Origin: Scalesia atractyloides
Lineage: Eukaryota > Streptophyta > Magnoliopsida > Asterales > Asteraceae
Reading direction: 5' to 3'
DNA length: 64,000 nt
NCBI GenBank assembly: GCA_947069175.1
Contig: CAMTDV010000002.1
Coordinates: 11,772,988-11,836,987 of the forward strand
The first letter of the stretch is position 1. Each line of letters begins with the position of its first letter. Both the position numbers and the translations under genes were made by a program. The notes beneath the pieces are model-generated. The model saw only the letters and a list, made by a program, of their open reading frames with translations. It was not told the DNA's origin and did no database searches. Below are positions 33,514-44,598 of this stretch, in pieces.

Positions 33514-35034
33514 TGTCACACCCCAACCGATGGATGAAACATCGGGGCGGGATGAAAACAAGATTGCTAGAGACTTCATAAGTAATAATTCAAAATTTCA
33601 TTGATTCTAAAATGATAATACATTGTTCGAAAGGAAAGGTACAACAAGTGTAAACATGAAACAATACGAAAGCAAATACATAAGTTGAAATTTAGGTGTG
33701 TATCTAATCCACCCTAAGTATGTTCTTCATCAACATCAACTAGTTTCCTGCAACATGTATTAAAATAATGATCAACAAAAGTTGGTGAGTATACAAGTTT
33801 GATAGATAACATAATAATGATTTAAAAGTTGTCTCATATCCAACATGGTAAATTTGCAAATATTGTTACTATCATACTAACATTGTTAACTATATGTCAA
33901 AACCAAGTTTAACGTAATCGTGCATACCATTGTCGCCGAAACGAAAAGGTTGTAAAATAGTTTACTTAACAATACCACAAGACAACGAGCGGTGCGTTAA
34001 TCCTATAGCGCTATAGTTGTTAAGGGAGGCTAGCAAAGTTAATGAGCATATAGGCACAAGTATACATAGCATGTGATAACAAGAATAATACAAGTATCAT
34101 GTTTTAAATGGATAAAGTGTGATTATAGCAAGTTTAAATGTGATTCATGATTTTGTATAGAGTATATATTGCACCCAAAGTGAATAAAACGGAAAATGGG
34201 ATCGAGTATACTCACGGTTTTGCAAGTGTTCCTAGCAATCACGAGTCGTTAAGTTTGGAGGATGGAACACCGAAGTCACCCTACATGAGGAAACGAAGGT
34301 GTGTGAGTATTCGGATTGGTAGAGAGTTTGGATTAGGGAATTATTTAAGTATGTATACGAAAAAATTATTATCTAGTCTTAAACACTCGTTTTTGACACT
34401 ATTAATTCAGTGTGGTTTCATGTGATTTCATGGGTCGAAATTGCCCATTAGAATTGTAACGAGGGGTTTAAAACTTAGATAATATAACCTATTTCTATAA
34501 CAAGTAACCATAATCCGGTTAACATCAAGGGTTCGGTTAAGTATATATTTGTATATTATATAGTATATTTTATGTGTCCATCATATATTATCATAAAATT
34601 CATATAAGTCATGCATGAAGGTAGGATGATAAACATCCATTAAACCTCATTGTATGATTCACCAATGCAAAAAACACCACAAGGATGACTCGGATGGTCA
34701 TGAATGAAAAGAAAATACTACTAACTACTAACTTAACTAAAACTATGAAAAACCAAGTAAGCAAGCTAGGTGCGTGCATCCCGAACATGGCAACTTTGGG
34801 GACGTGTCGTAGCCTTCTTACTCTAGTGAAAGTTGAACAAGTTCTAGTGACATAAACATAGAAACATCATGTGAGGTAGTGGAAATATGTTAGGATAGCC
34901 AAGGGTTCCGAGATTCACACTTTTACCAAAACACAAGTCTTGCCATAAGAACTATGGTGAACTTGGATGGTTTCATCACTTGTGGGTTGTCTAAACCCTA
35001 ACAAAACAGAGAGTTTAGAGGGTGTTTGCACATC
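33514..35034 (-). mobile_element. Minus-orientation LTR-like unit, part 1
   Basis: Begins TGTCACACCCCAACCG, the reverse complement of a typical LTR end. Non-coding; a 92-codon plus frame at 34147-34425 has no motif. Interrupted by the solo LTR at 35035. Confidence 0.6.
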
Positions 35035-35446
35035 TGTCACACCCCGACCCACAGCGGAAAAGGTGATCGGGGCATGATTGGGTTTTCATCAAAGCTCATG
35101 ACATTTATTATAATGTTTCATATTTATTATTACAATTTAAAGGAGTTCATACAATCATATCATACAAGTTCAACATGTTCTATACATCTTTCTAGGCTTC
35201 ATTATTTTTCTTCAAAGGCACTTTCCTATGTGTTCCTTGCTTCATCCTGTCCACCTATATCATGTGTAAAAATGGTTTTTGGATCAACAAAAAGTTGGCG
35301 AGTGAATCCTATTTAAAACATTTAAACGTGTTTATTGAATTAATTATAAAATAAAGTGCATAACCACATATGAGTAAATGTAAATGTAAATTTATTCACA
35401 AAAGACTTAATATTAAATATTGCACACACATACAACAATAGATTGT

Positions 35447-35610
35447 TTTGAGGCACGCGTTGTTCAACTCGTCTCCCACGAGGAACTGATGGGCCTAACG
35501 AATGAGTTTTGAGGCACGCGTTGTTCTACGAACTGATGGGCCTAATGAATGAGTTTTAAGGCACGCGTTGTTCAACTCGTCTCCCACGAGGAACTGATGG
35601 GCCTAACAAA
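35447..35610. repeat. Three-copy GGCACGCGTTGTTC minisatellite
   Basis: GGCACGCGTTGTTCAACTCG units ending CTGATGGGCCTAACGAATGA; the middle copy is shortened by loss of the CAACTCGTCTCCCACGAGG part. It lies near the 3' end of the LTR in element sense. Confidence 0.85.
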
Positions 35611-36109
35611 TAATTTGCATACAACTTGACAATATGTAATACATAACAACAAACAATATTTACATTCTAAGTTTAGATCATAATATGGTATAGCACGAGT
35701 TTGAATAAACGAATTAGTTTAGGCGACACATGATACACCCCAAAACATGAATAAAAAGGCGAATTTGTAAGAATCACTCACATTGGGTGCGTTCGTTTGA
35801 TGATGTTGAATGCGCACGAGTTTAGAGTGTTGATCGACGAGGAATAACTAACCTAAATAATACGGAAAGGTACGGTAAATAAGTGGATTTTATTAACAAT
35901 TTTAATAGGGTTTTTAGATTTATTTTTGTGAGTTTAAGGTTATTTTCTAACTTTAAAAACAATATTTTTAAGTATTTTTAATTGATTTTTAAATTTAAAT
36001 AAATAAATAAAAATATAAGAAAAATGTTGACTTTTTGGGTTGACCATTGACCATTGACCGTTGACTGTTTGACTGTGACTGTTGACTGTTTGACCGGTTG
36101 GATCGTGTG

Positions 36110-36532
36110 TATGTATGCGCTGGGTGAGGCTCGATCCCGAGACCTCCCGTACGCGTACACGCAGCTCTACCAACTGAGCTACGTGTCTAACCCGAAATAT
36201 TTCTGTTTTTAGTTATATTTATACACTATTTAATTTAATCCGAAATCATTTATTTTAAAAAGGATTTAATTATATCAGACCGGTGCCCTCAACAGGTCTC
36301 GAACACGGGACCTGTGGTTTAGTGTTGCACACAGTCCACCGCTGGACTGTGTGTCTAACCTGGTTAATATACTGATTTTTATTAAACTTAACATCTCTCT
36401 GCGAGTTGATCCGGTTCAGTTTAAAAAGGAAACATTTCTATTACAGAGAATGAGATTGTGTCAAGGATCGAACTCGAGACGTGTGTTAGTTGTTTGCACA
36501 CAGTCCACCGCTGGACTGTGTGTCTAACCCGA
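36110..36532 (-). repeat. Array of three tRNA-like modules (solo LTR)
   Basis: On plus the complements of B boxes are at 36128 (GCTCGATCCC), 36296 (TCTCGAACACGG) and 36465 (GATCGAACTCG), 168 and 169 bp apart. Complements of A boxes are CAGCTCTACCAACTGAGCTA and CAGTCCACCGCTGGACTG (twice). Confidence 0.78.
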
Positions 36533-37248
36533 GATATAACCCGATTTATATTACATATATACACAATCCAAAACTTCATCTTCTTCGTAAACATTACCCA
36601 GAAACCAAATCCCGACTGTTTCGATAAATTAATCAATTTCTTTAGTAAATTGTGATTAACTACATATGAGATTAATAAAAAATGAGAGAGATTAGGTATA
36701 AGATATACCGACAGAGATCCCCTGTTTCGCCGGCGAGATTCCGATGACAGCAGGTTATTCCGGCGACGTGTTGCGGCAGAGGGTCTTTAGGAAGCTTGAG
36801 GTGAGTGTGGGTGGCTTCGGTATGAGCTCTAGATGTTCTGTTTTTAGAGTAAGGCACAGTGATGAAATGGGTTCGGTTTTCCGGCGAGTTGCAGAAAGTT
36901 TCCGGCGAGTTGTTCTTGCCGATTAGGGACTTGTAGGGAGGTTAGCGAGTGTGTTGAGAGCTGATTCGAGTGAATAAGCGAGTTGGGTTTTCCTGACTGA
37001 AGGTATTTTTAAGTATATGTGATTTAAAGTTTTCGGTTATGAAATTCATGGTTCATGAATGAAATTGAATCGAGTTTTTGGTTATAACCGACGTTTATCA
37101 TCCATTATACTTGCTTGATTCCGGAGTCAAACGAAACCGTCGTAATTTCGCGTATTTTCCGGCGTCTGCGGATTTGGGCGCGCTGGTTTTGAGTTTTGAG
37201 TTTTTTATTAAGTATTAATTGTTTCAGTATTATCAACAAATAACACAA

Positions 37249-37330
37249 GTGGCGGAGTGGTGTGTTGTGTGTGAGTTAAGTCTTGGAGGGTTTTATCCGG
37301 CTGAACCCGGGTTCGAAACCCGGCATCAGC
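37249..37330 (+). repeat. Class-II-tRNA-like module near LTR start
   Basis: GTGGCGGAGTGGTGTG (A-box-like, resembles tRNA-Ser/Leu) then CCGGGTTCGAAACCCGG (B box with perfect T-arm stem) with a longer spacing of ~40 bp, as in long-variable-arm tRNAs. Polarity is opposite to the LTR and to the three-module array. Confidence 0.65.
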
Positions 37331-37511
37331 AAACTATTTTTATTTCATTATTTATTATAAATTTTCAATTATAGATTTTAAATTCTAATATATTTATTAA
37401 TTATGTATTGTATAAAATTAATTTGAGCATTAATACGCAACGAAATTTTTAACTGATGTTCGGTTAATAAACAAGCGGGTTTGGTTAACCCGGTTTTTTA
37501 CGGATGTTACA

Positions 37512-38300
37512 CATCTAAACTCTTAAGAATCATCCAACATAAGCCTACTAATCATGAACTTGATTAGAAGCATTGTAAGTATAAGTTTGCATAAGAAAAT
37601 CATAAGTTCATGAAGTTTAACAAAACAATCTTTCAAAAACAGAAATTTTTGGACCTCAAAATGGTGATGTTTCACCTTGGTTTACCATGGTAAACCTGTG
37701 GAAACACTCCTAGAAGTATTCCAAGCTTTGTAATGGAAGATAGGATGAAGAAAAGTGAGTTGGGAAAGTGAAAATGGGAGGTAGGAAGCTTGTTTATATA
37801 GTGCGTTAGTAGGGTTTTGAGTTTAATAAGGTTTAAAGGTTATTGGGGAGTAAAAAGGTGGGAAAAGGATACTAACCCGTATGCAAGAAACAACTTACTG
37901 CGGATTGAGGGGTCTCGCTGGCCGCCACGGATAAGGGCTAGACCGTCGCGCCCCGCTGCGCTACCTTGAATCCCATCAAGTTTGTTTTATTACATTTTGG
38001 CCCTAAATTTGGTTTTTCTCATTTAAGCTAAAACTTGGTATTTTGGCATGTTTTAAGTATAGAACGCATATGTAAGTGTAATACAAGTATCATGAATGTA
38101 AGTGTGCATAATTTTACATATAAGAAGTGTTAATTTGGTATAAACACGTATTTAAACGATTGGTTTTGCGAATAACAAGTATGTATAAAATATGAATTTC
38201 ATTATGATCAAAGTCTCGAATTACAAAACTGGAAAATATCGAAATAGTTCAAATAAAAAACGTTTATTAAACAGAATCAAACAAAAATAAAATTGACCAT
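37512..38300 (-). mobile_element. Minus-orientation LTR-like unit, part 2
   Basis: Continues after the solo LTR (ACTCTTAAGAATCATCC). TATATAAACAAGC in complement near 37795 is a TATA-like box. A GC-rich block at 37905-37970 (GTCGCGCCCCGCTGCGC) parallels the GC-rich hairpin region of the 4374 LTR. The end is not determined. Confidence 0.5.
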
Positions 38301-40708
38301 ACCAATAAGAAAAACACGATTACAACTTTACTAAATAAGGTAAAGTACAAAAATTTGAGACAGAACAGATTAATACATCCCGAAGTATCGAACCGTGGAC
38401 ACTATTGTGCAAGCTTTTGATGCAAAACATAAATCGACTCGTAGCCTAGTATAATCGAGATTTGGGATTTTTACTAAAACTACCAAAGCAAATAAACACA
38501 AAAACAGAGACAACTAGCAAACAGACGGAAACTGATTGAAGATTTGACAATGATGAGAAAGAACTACCATGCATCAATCCCTATGGATATGCAATGATAG
38601 ACCAGACTCGACATCGAGACTGAGTGATAAAGCTCTAAGATGGACCGGTTCTCGTTAGAGATACCAAATCCCACGATTGTCAAAAAGGCAACTTAGGTGC
38701 CAAAATCCTCTAATGTTGAAGTTAAACATGCAAATTAAGATAACTGAAAACCTCGGAGACTCTACACGCGAATACACAAATGAATCCGAGCTACCGGTCA
38801 CCCAAATTGTCAAACAATGCCCAACTAACAACTTAGCAATTTAACTCATCTCTCGAGTTGTTAGGAAAGGATACACACTTTACCTAATTGATTTTTTAGT
38901 AATTTAGTTTAACTTGTATTATCTCTGATCACAAGCTCTAGACTAATAACCTGATGACTAAAGAACTTAGAATGATCTAAATGATTCCAGACCTGATCAA
39001 CAAGATCACCAAACAAAACTAATAAACTCAACCAAGACAAATACACAAGTTCATAAACAGAAATCTAGCAGGAATACGCAAATCATCACAATTTAGTCAC
39101 TAAATCAAAACCAAATGTCAATACATAAATCCATAGTTCATTTAAACCTAGGTGCTTGAAAAGTTTAGCTACTCATGTTCAAAGTAACAAAAACTGAATC
39201 AAAATCAATCTCAAACATTGTAAAGATAAGCATAAAGCAAACCTGAATAGTCTCCAATCTTCAAACCACCACTTCCGAACCTTCAAGAACTAAAAAAAAT
39301 CCCAAAAATCATCCTCAAGCTGCTCCAATTCGTAGATATGTGATATCCACCAAACCCTACTGCTAAATAGATTAAAAACCTATCTTTTTACGTTTTCGAT
39401 GAGCTTGCGGACCGTCTAGACCATGCTTGGCGATCCGCAGGTGTAAAAGATATTCAAATTTACCAGGACCCCTTCTAATTGCATGAAAAATTCTTTGTGG
39501 TCCGCAGGGCCTTCAGAAAATCAAAATTTCCAATTTCCTTGTTTCTTTGACACACCATCTCACAAACTCTTCAACTCGTCATTATTTATTCATTTTCTCC
39601 CACTAATCTCTTGATTTTCCACCATTTCCTACAAATTAATTATTTAATCAAATTAGTATAAAAACATGGTGAAATAAATAAAAAAACACATGAAAATGAA
39701 AGGAATTTGACCATTAAAATTTGTGTACAATCACGCATACTAGACAAAAATTCACAAAATACCTCCTGATTTGCCTCTACACTCTTAACTTTTAGCAAAT
39801 CCAGAATAATTATCAATCAAACTCTATTCATATGGATAGGTTAATAATGTGGTCCATTGAAAATGGTTTATAATTTATATCACATTAGCGGAAGGTTCAT
39901 ATAAAGTCGTTATAGTCTTTTATAGTAGTTGTTTGAAAAGTTTGTGATTACGGGGTGGGTGACTTCCCTCCCATAATAATGAAAGGAGATTAATAATTAA
40001 TCGGTACAAACACTAGACAAAGAGGAAACATCCCCTTTGTCACCAGGCGAATAAGCACAAAGCCAACAAAGAAGTGTATCTTAAGAAATGAATAAGGAGG
40101 AGACATCTCCTCGTAAGCAACATAACAACTGAAAAGCACGAAGATTGAAGCGAGTCAGAAGTCTTAAAATTCAAAGACAAAAGGTTAAAGACAAGACCAA
40201 TTAATAAGACACAATAAAATAATCCAAGACGAGTCACTATCAGCAGGAGTAAAGTCCAATGATTACGCGAAATGGTATGGAAGAGAAGAACGGTGCCATG
40301 TAACAAAGGATAGGACCATGTCGCATTTCCTCGCTTGGAAATATCACGGACCCGCTTAAGAACAAGGGAAAGCTTTTGGCTGCCTATAAAACTCAACTTT
40401 GGAGACCTTAAAACACACTTTAGATGCGAGACTCATACCTTAGGCTTGGAGACCATTCACTACTTTACTTCTATTTTGTAATTTAGCTGACTTCTCCTTT
40501 GTAATTTTGTTATACTTTTTTAGTTGTAACGTATACTCCTCTTTTGTACTCATTCCATTTAGCCTTTGCTTCACATATCAATAATACGTCCTTTATTATT
40601 GCTATTTAATCATTGTAGCAACAGTTTAGATGGCTTAGATTATGTCAATGAGTCGTCCTTTATAGTTTTATAAAGTGGTGTTATATTTTGATTGACGTAT
40701 AACATAAA
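38301..40708. other. Non-coding repeat-derived DNA, no gene
   Basis: AT-rich retroelement-like sequence. GATGAGCTTGCGGACCGTC at ~39400 resembles the CGGACCGTAAG motif at 30510 and 31125, so part is LTR debris. The 118-codon minus frame at 40040-40396 has no motif. The 40440-40600 stretch (TTTGTACTCATTCC, CAATAATACGTCC) resembles a copia-type LTR end but I cannot place its partner. Confidence 0.4.
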
Positions 40709-40745
40709 CTAGGTTTGTTGTCGTCGCGCATTGCGACGAAATGAA
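40709..40745 (-). mobile_element. Helitron-like 3' terminus
   Basis: On the minus strand: hairpin TCGTCGCAATGCGCGACGA (7-bp stem), then CAACAAAC, then CTAG followed by T. A short hairpin about ten bases before CTAG/CTRR next to T is the Helitron end. The 5' end (TC after A) was not found, so the extent is open. Confidence 0.55.
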
Positions 40746-40759
40746 GTAAATGATAATGT

Positions 40760-42130
40760 AAAACAAACGTTATTTGAAAATGAAGCATGTTGTTTAGAAA
40801 GGCAAACCGTTAGAATCGGTTTAGTTTATCGTCATACCGTTTTACGACACCAAAAATATTCTATAATTTGAATACAATTTCATTTTAACAAAACTTATAC
40901 CGGAATGTAGAGGGAAAAAATTAAACACAACTCATACCTAAGTTTTTAGAAAAAATTAACTAACGTAAATTATTAGAGAAATTTCAAATTAATTGATAAT
41001 GGACATATGAGTAAAAAAAGAATATGAATTACTAAAAACCAAAAAAAATAAATGGTAAAAGAAATATGGTTTAAACAAAAGTATAATAAAAACAAAAGGT
41101 ATGTAAAAACTTAAAAGTAAATATAATAATAATACACTATTATAATATCAAATAATAAAATATGAAAAAGCTATATTTATTATAAAAGTGAAATCAATGT
41201 TTACGGTTTTAGAAAAAATTAACAAACATAAATTATTAAAGAAATATCAAACTAATTGATAAAGAAAATATGATTTATGGAGATTATAAGAATGAAATCA
41301 ATGTTTATGATCTTAGAAAAATTAACAAACATAAGTTATTTAAGAAATATCAAACTAATTGATAAAGAAAATATGATTTAAAGAGAAAAAATAAATTAAA
41401 AAATAAATAATAAATAAAAAAAATATGATTTTACAAAAGTAAAATAAAAATATTAAAATATATTAAATGTAAAAGTGAATATACTATTATAATATTAACT
41501 AATAGAACATTAGAAAGCTATATATTATTATAAAAAGAAAGTTACTATTCATATCAAACTAACTGATAAAGAAAAATTTATGAAAATTATAAAAATGAAA
41601 TCAATGTTTATGGTCTTAGAAAAAATTAATAAACATAAATTATCTAAGAAATATCAAACTAATTGATAAAGAAAATATTATTTAAGGAGAAAAATAAATT
41701 AAAAAATAAATAATAAATGAAAAAGAAAATATGATTTTACAAAAGTAAAATAATAATATAAAAATATGTTAAACGTAAAAGTAAATGTATTATCATAATA
41801 TTAAATAATAGAACATTAAAAAGTATATATTATTATAAAGAAATTTGAATACAATTTCATTTTAACAAAACTTATACCGGAATGTAGAGGGAAAAAAAAC
41901 ACAACTCATACCTAAGTTTTTAGAAAAAAAAATAACTAAATTATTAGAGAAATTTTAAATTAATTGATAATGGACATATGAGTAAAAAAAGAATATGAAT
42001 TACTAAAAACAAAAAAAATAAATGGTAAAAGAAATATGGTTTAAACAAAAGTATAATAAAAACAAAAGGTATGTTAAAACATAAAAGTAAATATAATAAT
42101 AATACACTATTATAATATCAAATAAGTATA
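40760..42130. repeat. AT-rich tandem/direct repeats (possible Helitron body)
   Basis: A ~270-300-bp block (TTTGAATACAATTTCATTTT onward) occurs at about 40867-41160 and again at 41845-42127, nearly identical. Between them ~100-bp units (GAAATCAATGTTTA...CAAACTAATTGATAAAG) recur near 41190, 41292 and 41598. No gene. Confidence 0.8.
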
Positions 42131-42289
42131 TATTAGTATAAAAATAAAGTTAGTATTAATGAACATTTGTCAACAATATACATATAATTATCCATAAACA
42201 TGATAATAAAACTAAGTTAAGAACATAAGGAATTAAGCACTCCTATAAAAGAAAAGAGATGTATGATAAAGCAAAAAACTTTGATATTT

Positions 42290-42600
42290 TAGGCATGTTC
42301 TTCCTAGTGGAGACATATGTTTGATTCTCGTTTAGGTCATTTTTAAGGGATATTTAGGTGAAGGGACGAATCGGGGCTTTAATCCTGCGTTCGAATTTGA
42401 TCGGGGAGGGGGAGTTTACGGATTGCATCTGGTTTCCGCGCATCAGGGAGCACGGTCTCATAACGGTCGACGAGTTAACCTTTGACATAGCTCCGAATAA
42501 AGTGAGTTTATACTTTACATTATTTACCATTCAAAAAAATTATTTTTTGACTTTTTGTGTGACATTAGATTCAAGCCCCTCTTCATAGTACGATATCAAG
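42290..42600 (+). other. Possible SINE-like remnant
   Basis: Contains a weak B-box-like ATGTTTGATTCTCG (~42318) and a GC-richer body with TTCGAATTTGATCGGGGAGG. A 76-codon frame overlaps it but has no motif. Low support. Confidence 0.25.
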
Positions 42601-42707
42601 TAAGAATAAAATATACATCAAACCACAACTAGATAATCATAATACTCTGTACGTAAGTAGGGGTTCCTATCAAGATTATATTACGATAAATAATTACCTA
42701 GTCTGCA

Positions 42708-43066
42708 GGGTGTGGGGCGTGGGTTAGGGCAGAGAAAGCCAAGCAACGTCGGTTGGGTCACACTAGGTCAGTGTTGGTCACGGCGTTGTCTCGCTGGCGT
42801 GGCTTTGAAACCTGACGTGGGACGGAGGGAGAGCTGAGCTGGCTAGCTAGGATAGCTTGGGACTTTTGACCGTTTGAGGTAGTCGTTGCCCAACAACTAC
42901 TTTATTAAAAAATATTTTTTTTAAACTTTATAAATTCATATGGCTGACCACGCCAGCCAAAGCCATGCCACCCCACACCACACCCTTTGATTTCAAGAAT
43001 TGGCTAATAGATCCTACCATCGTTACCACATGTCAAGCGAAGCCCCAACCGAAGCCCCCCACACCC
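42708..43066. mobile_element. Possible GC-rich MITE
   Basis: A GC-rich island between AT-rich flanks, bounded by GGGTGTGGGG (42708-42717) and CCCCACACCC (43057-43066). No convincing target duplication was found. Confidence 0.4.
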
Positions 43067-44226
43067 CCACGGTCTTATTATTAATCTTGTTATTGTTACA
43101 AAATAACAATAAATTAACTTTAACAAAAGATAAAACATTTAAATAGGGTAGATCATAAGTTTACGATAGTTCTTGTATGAGAAGTTTTGTTGACTTGTAG
43201 CATACAATAGTATAATACTATCAAGTCGTAAAAAACTTTTTACTTTTGACATGATAGAACTATAACTTTAGGACGACATGAATTGGAAGCATTATAAAAG
43301 GTGTTCCTAGGGAAGGAACAAGTGATAGGGCTTAACAATCAGTCATAATCATGTATAGACTCATCCTCCTTATATACACATTTTATACATGCATGTGCAT
43401 TCATTTTTCATAATATACTCTTTATATATACGGCAAGAATCACGAGAAACACATGAACTCTTAAATAGCGACTCAATAGAAAGGTATTTTAAAATAAAAT
43501 AAATGACTTATTTACTTCACCATGCTCTTTCTTTGATTTTATCTTATGCTTTTGAATATTTCTTTTAAGGTATAAAATGTTTACATAAGCATATACATGT
43601 TATTATAGTATATAGACAAAGTGTAAAGTTAATTAATACTAGGTTGAATTATAATATAAAGGGGTTTAAAAATAAAAGTGTGAGAAATTATTATACAGTG
43701 ACCAGTGTCCACAAAAAGAATCAAGTGGGAAGGGTAATTATGTCCATAAGAGAAGCACATGCAAGTCGCATGCTATTTCCCTATATCTTTTAAACATTCG
43801 TAATTTTTATACGCCGTTTGTTTTTTTAAATTATACCATAAAATGGAGCGTCTTTTTATCTTTAATACGAGTACCATAGTGTTATACTTTAAAAAATATT
43901 AAAAACCCAGTTGCGTATTACACAATGGACTTAACGTAAAACACAATGGAAAGTAGACAAAAAAACACAACCGATAACATGTAAAAGACACATTCGACAA
44001 CAGGCTAAAACACAATGGACATAACTTGTAACACAATTGACATAACATACAACACAATGAGTATCAAACTAAAAATTGCAATGGAAAGTAAAATAAAAAC
44101 ACAATTGATGATAGCGGATAAAAGAAACAATTGATGACAACAGATAAAATACACAATTAACAACAGACTAAAAACAATGGACAACAGACTAAAAACATAA
44201 TGAACAACAGATTAAAACACAACGAA
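43067..44226. other. Left flank of the MULE, no gene
   Basis: AT-rich. From 43910 it has many ACACAATGGACATAAC-type repeats. Segment 43502-43620 is a direct match of ~115 bp to 63000-63115 on the far side, and 43730-43800 is an inverted match to 62820-62880, so the MULE landed in an older repeat. Confidence 0.55.
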
Positions 44227-44235
44227 TAACATATT

Positions 44236-44520
44236 GGGAAAATCACGAAACTAGCCCCTTGTCACACTGTTTTTTGCGAAAATGGCCCACTGACATAGCT
44301 TAACGAGCCGTTTCCGTTAACGGAAGCAGCTCAACACCAGTCTTCACCGATAACCAATGGAAAGTTGACACGTGTCCGACAACCCTGAAACGGCTCTCAG
44401 CCGTGTCGGGTAAGGAAAGCTCTCAGCCAAGCAGTTTCACGTGGAGCTGACATTCAAGCCGTGTAAGGACCCAGCTCGTTACTTAGCCGGTTAAGGACCC
44501 GGCTCGTCCTTAGCTGGGTT
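44236..44520 (+). repeat. Left terminal inverted repeat of the MULE
   Basis: Parallels the complement of 62190-62446: CACGAAACTAGCCC, GCGAAAATGGCCCACTGACA, TTTCCGTTAACGGAAGC, TTGACACGTGTCCGACAACC, TTTCACGTGGAGCTGACAT. Similarity is high with scattered substitutions. Confidence 0.9.
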
Positions 44521-44598
44521 GACGCGGCTCAGAGCCGTTACCTTACATGTTGACGCGGCTTAAAGCCTTTATCTAGGTGGCTTAGAGCCGTTTCCGTA
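44521..44598. repeat. Subterminal GCGGCTnAGAGCCG repeats (cluster 1)
   Basis: GTTGACGCGGCTCAGAGCCG and variants. Similar clusters lie at 46016-46318, 50278-50310, 50930-51200 and 62050-62180. Confidence 0.85.

Larger units (their letters stand above)
35035..37511 (-). mobile_element. Solo LTR, 2.48 kb, minus orientation
   Basis: Plus-strand ends TGTCACACCCCGACCCACAG and ACGGATGTTACA. Flanks are CACATC on the left and CATCTAAAC on the right, so a CATC (possibly ACATC with one base shared) duplication is visible. Same family as 53101-55864. It carries a three-copy ~60-bp repeat, three minus-strand tRNA-like modules and one plus-strand class-II-like module. No internal retroelement sequence. 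Confidence 0.82.

Noticed and set aside
34147..34425. 92-codon plus frame
   Set aside because: No motif, inside a minus-orientation LTR-like unit.
40040..40396. 118-codon minus-strand frame as a gene
   Set aside because: Leucine/serine-rich conceptual product without motif, in non-coding repeat DNA, no homologue recognised.
42708..43066. A confirmed PIF or hAT MITE
   Set aside because: Inverted GGGTGTGGGG ends exist but no matching target duplication; kept only as a tentative feature.
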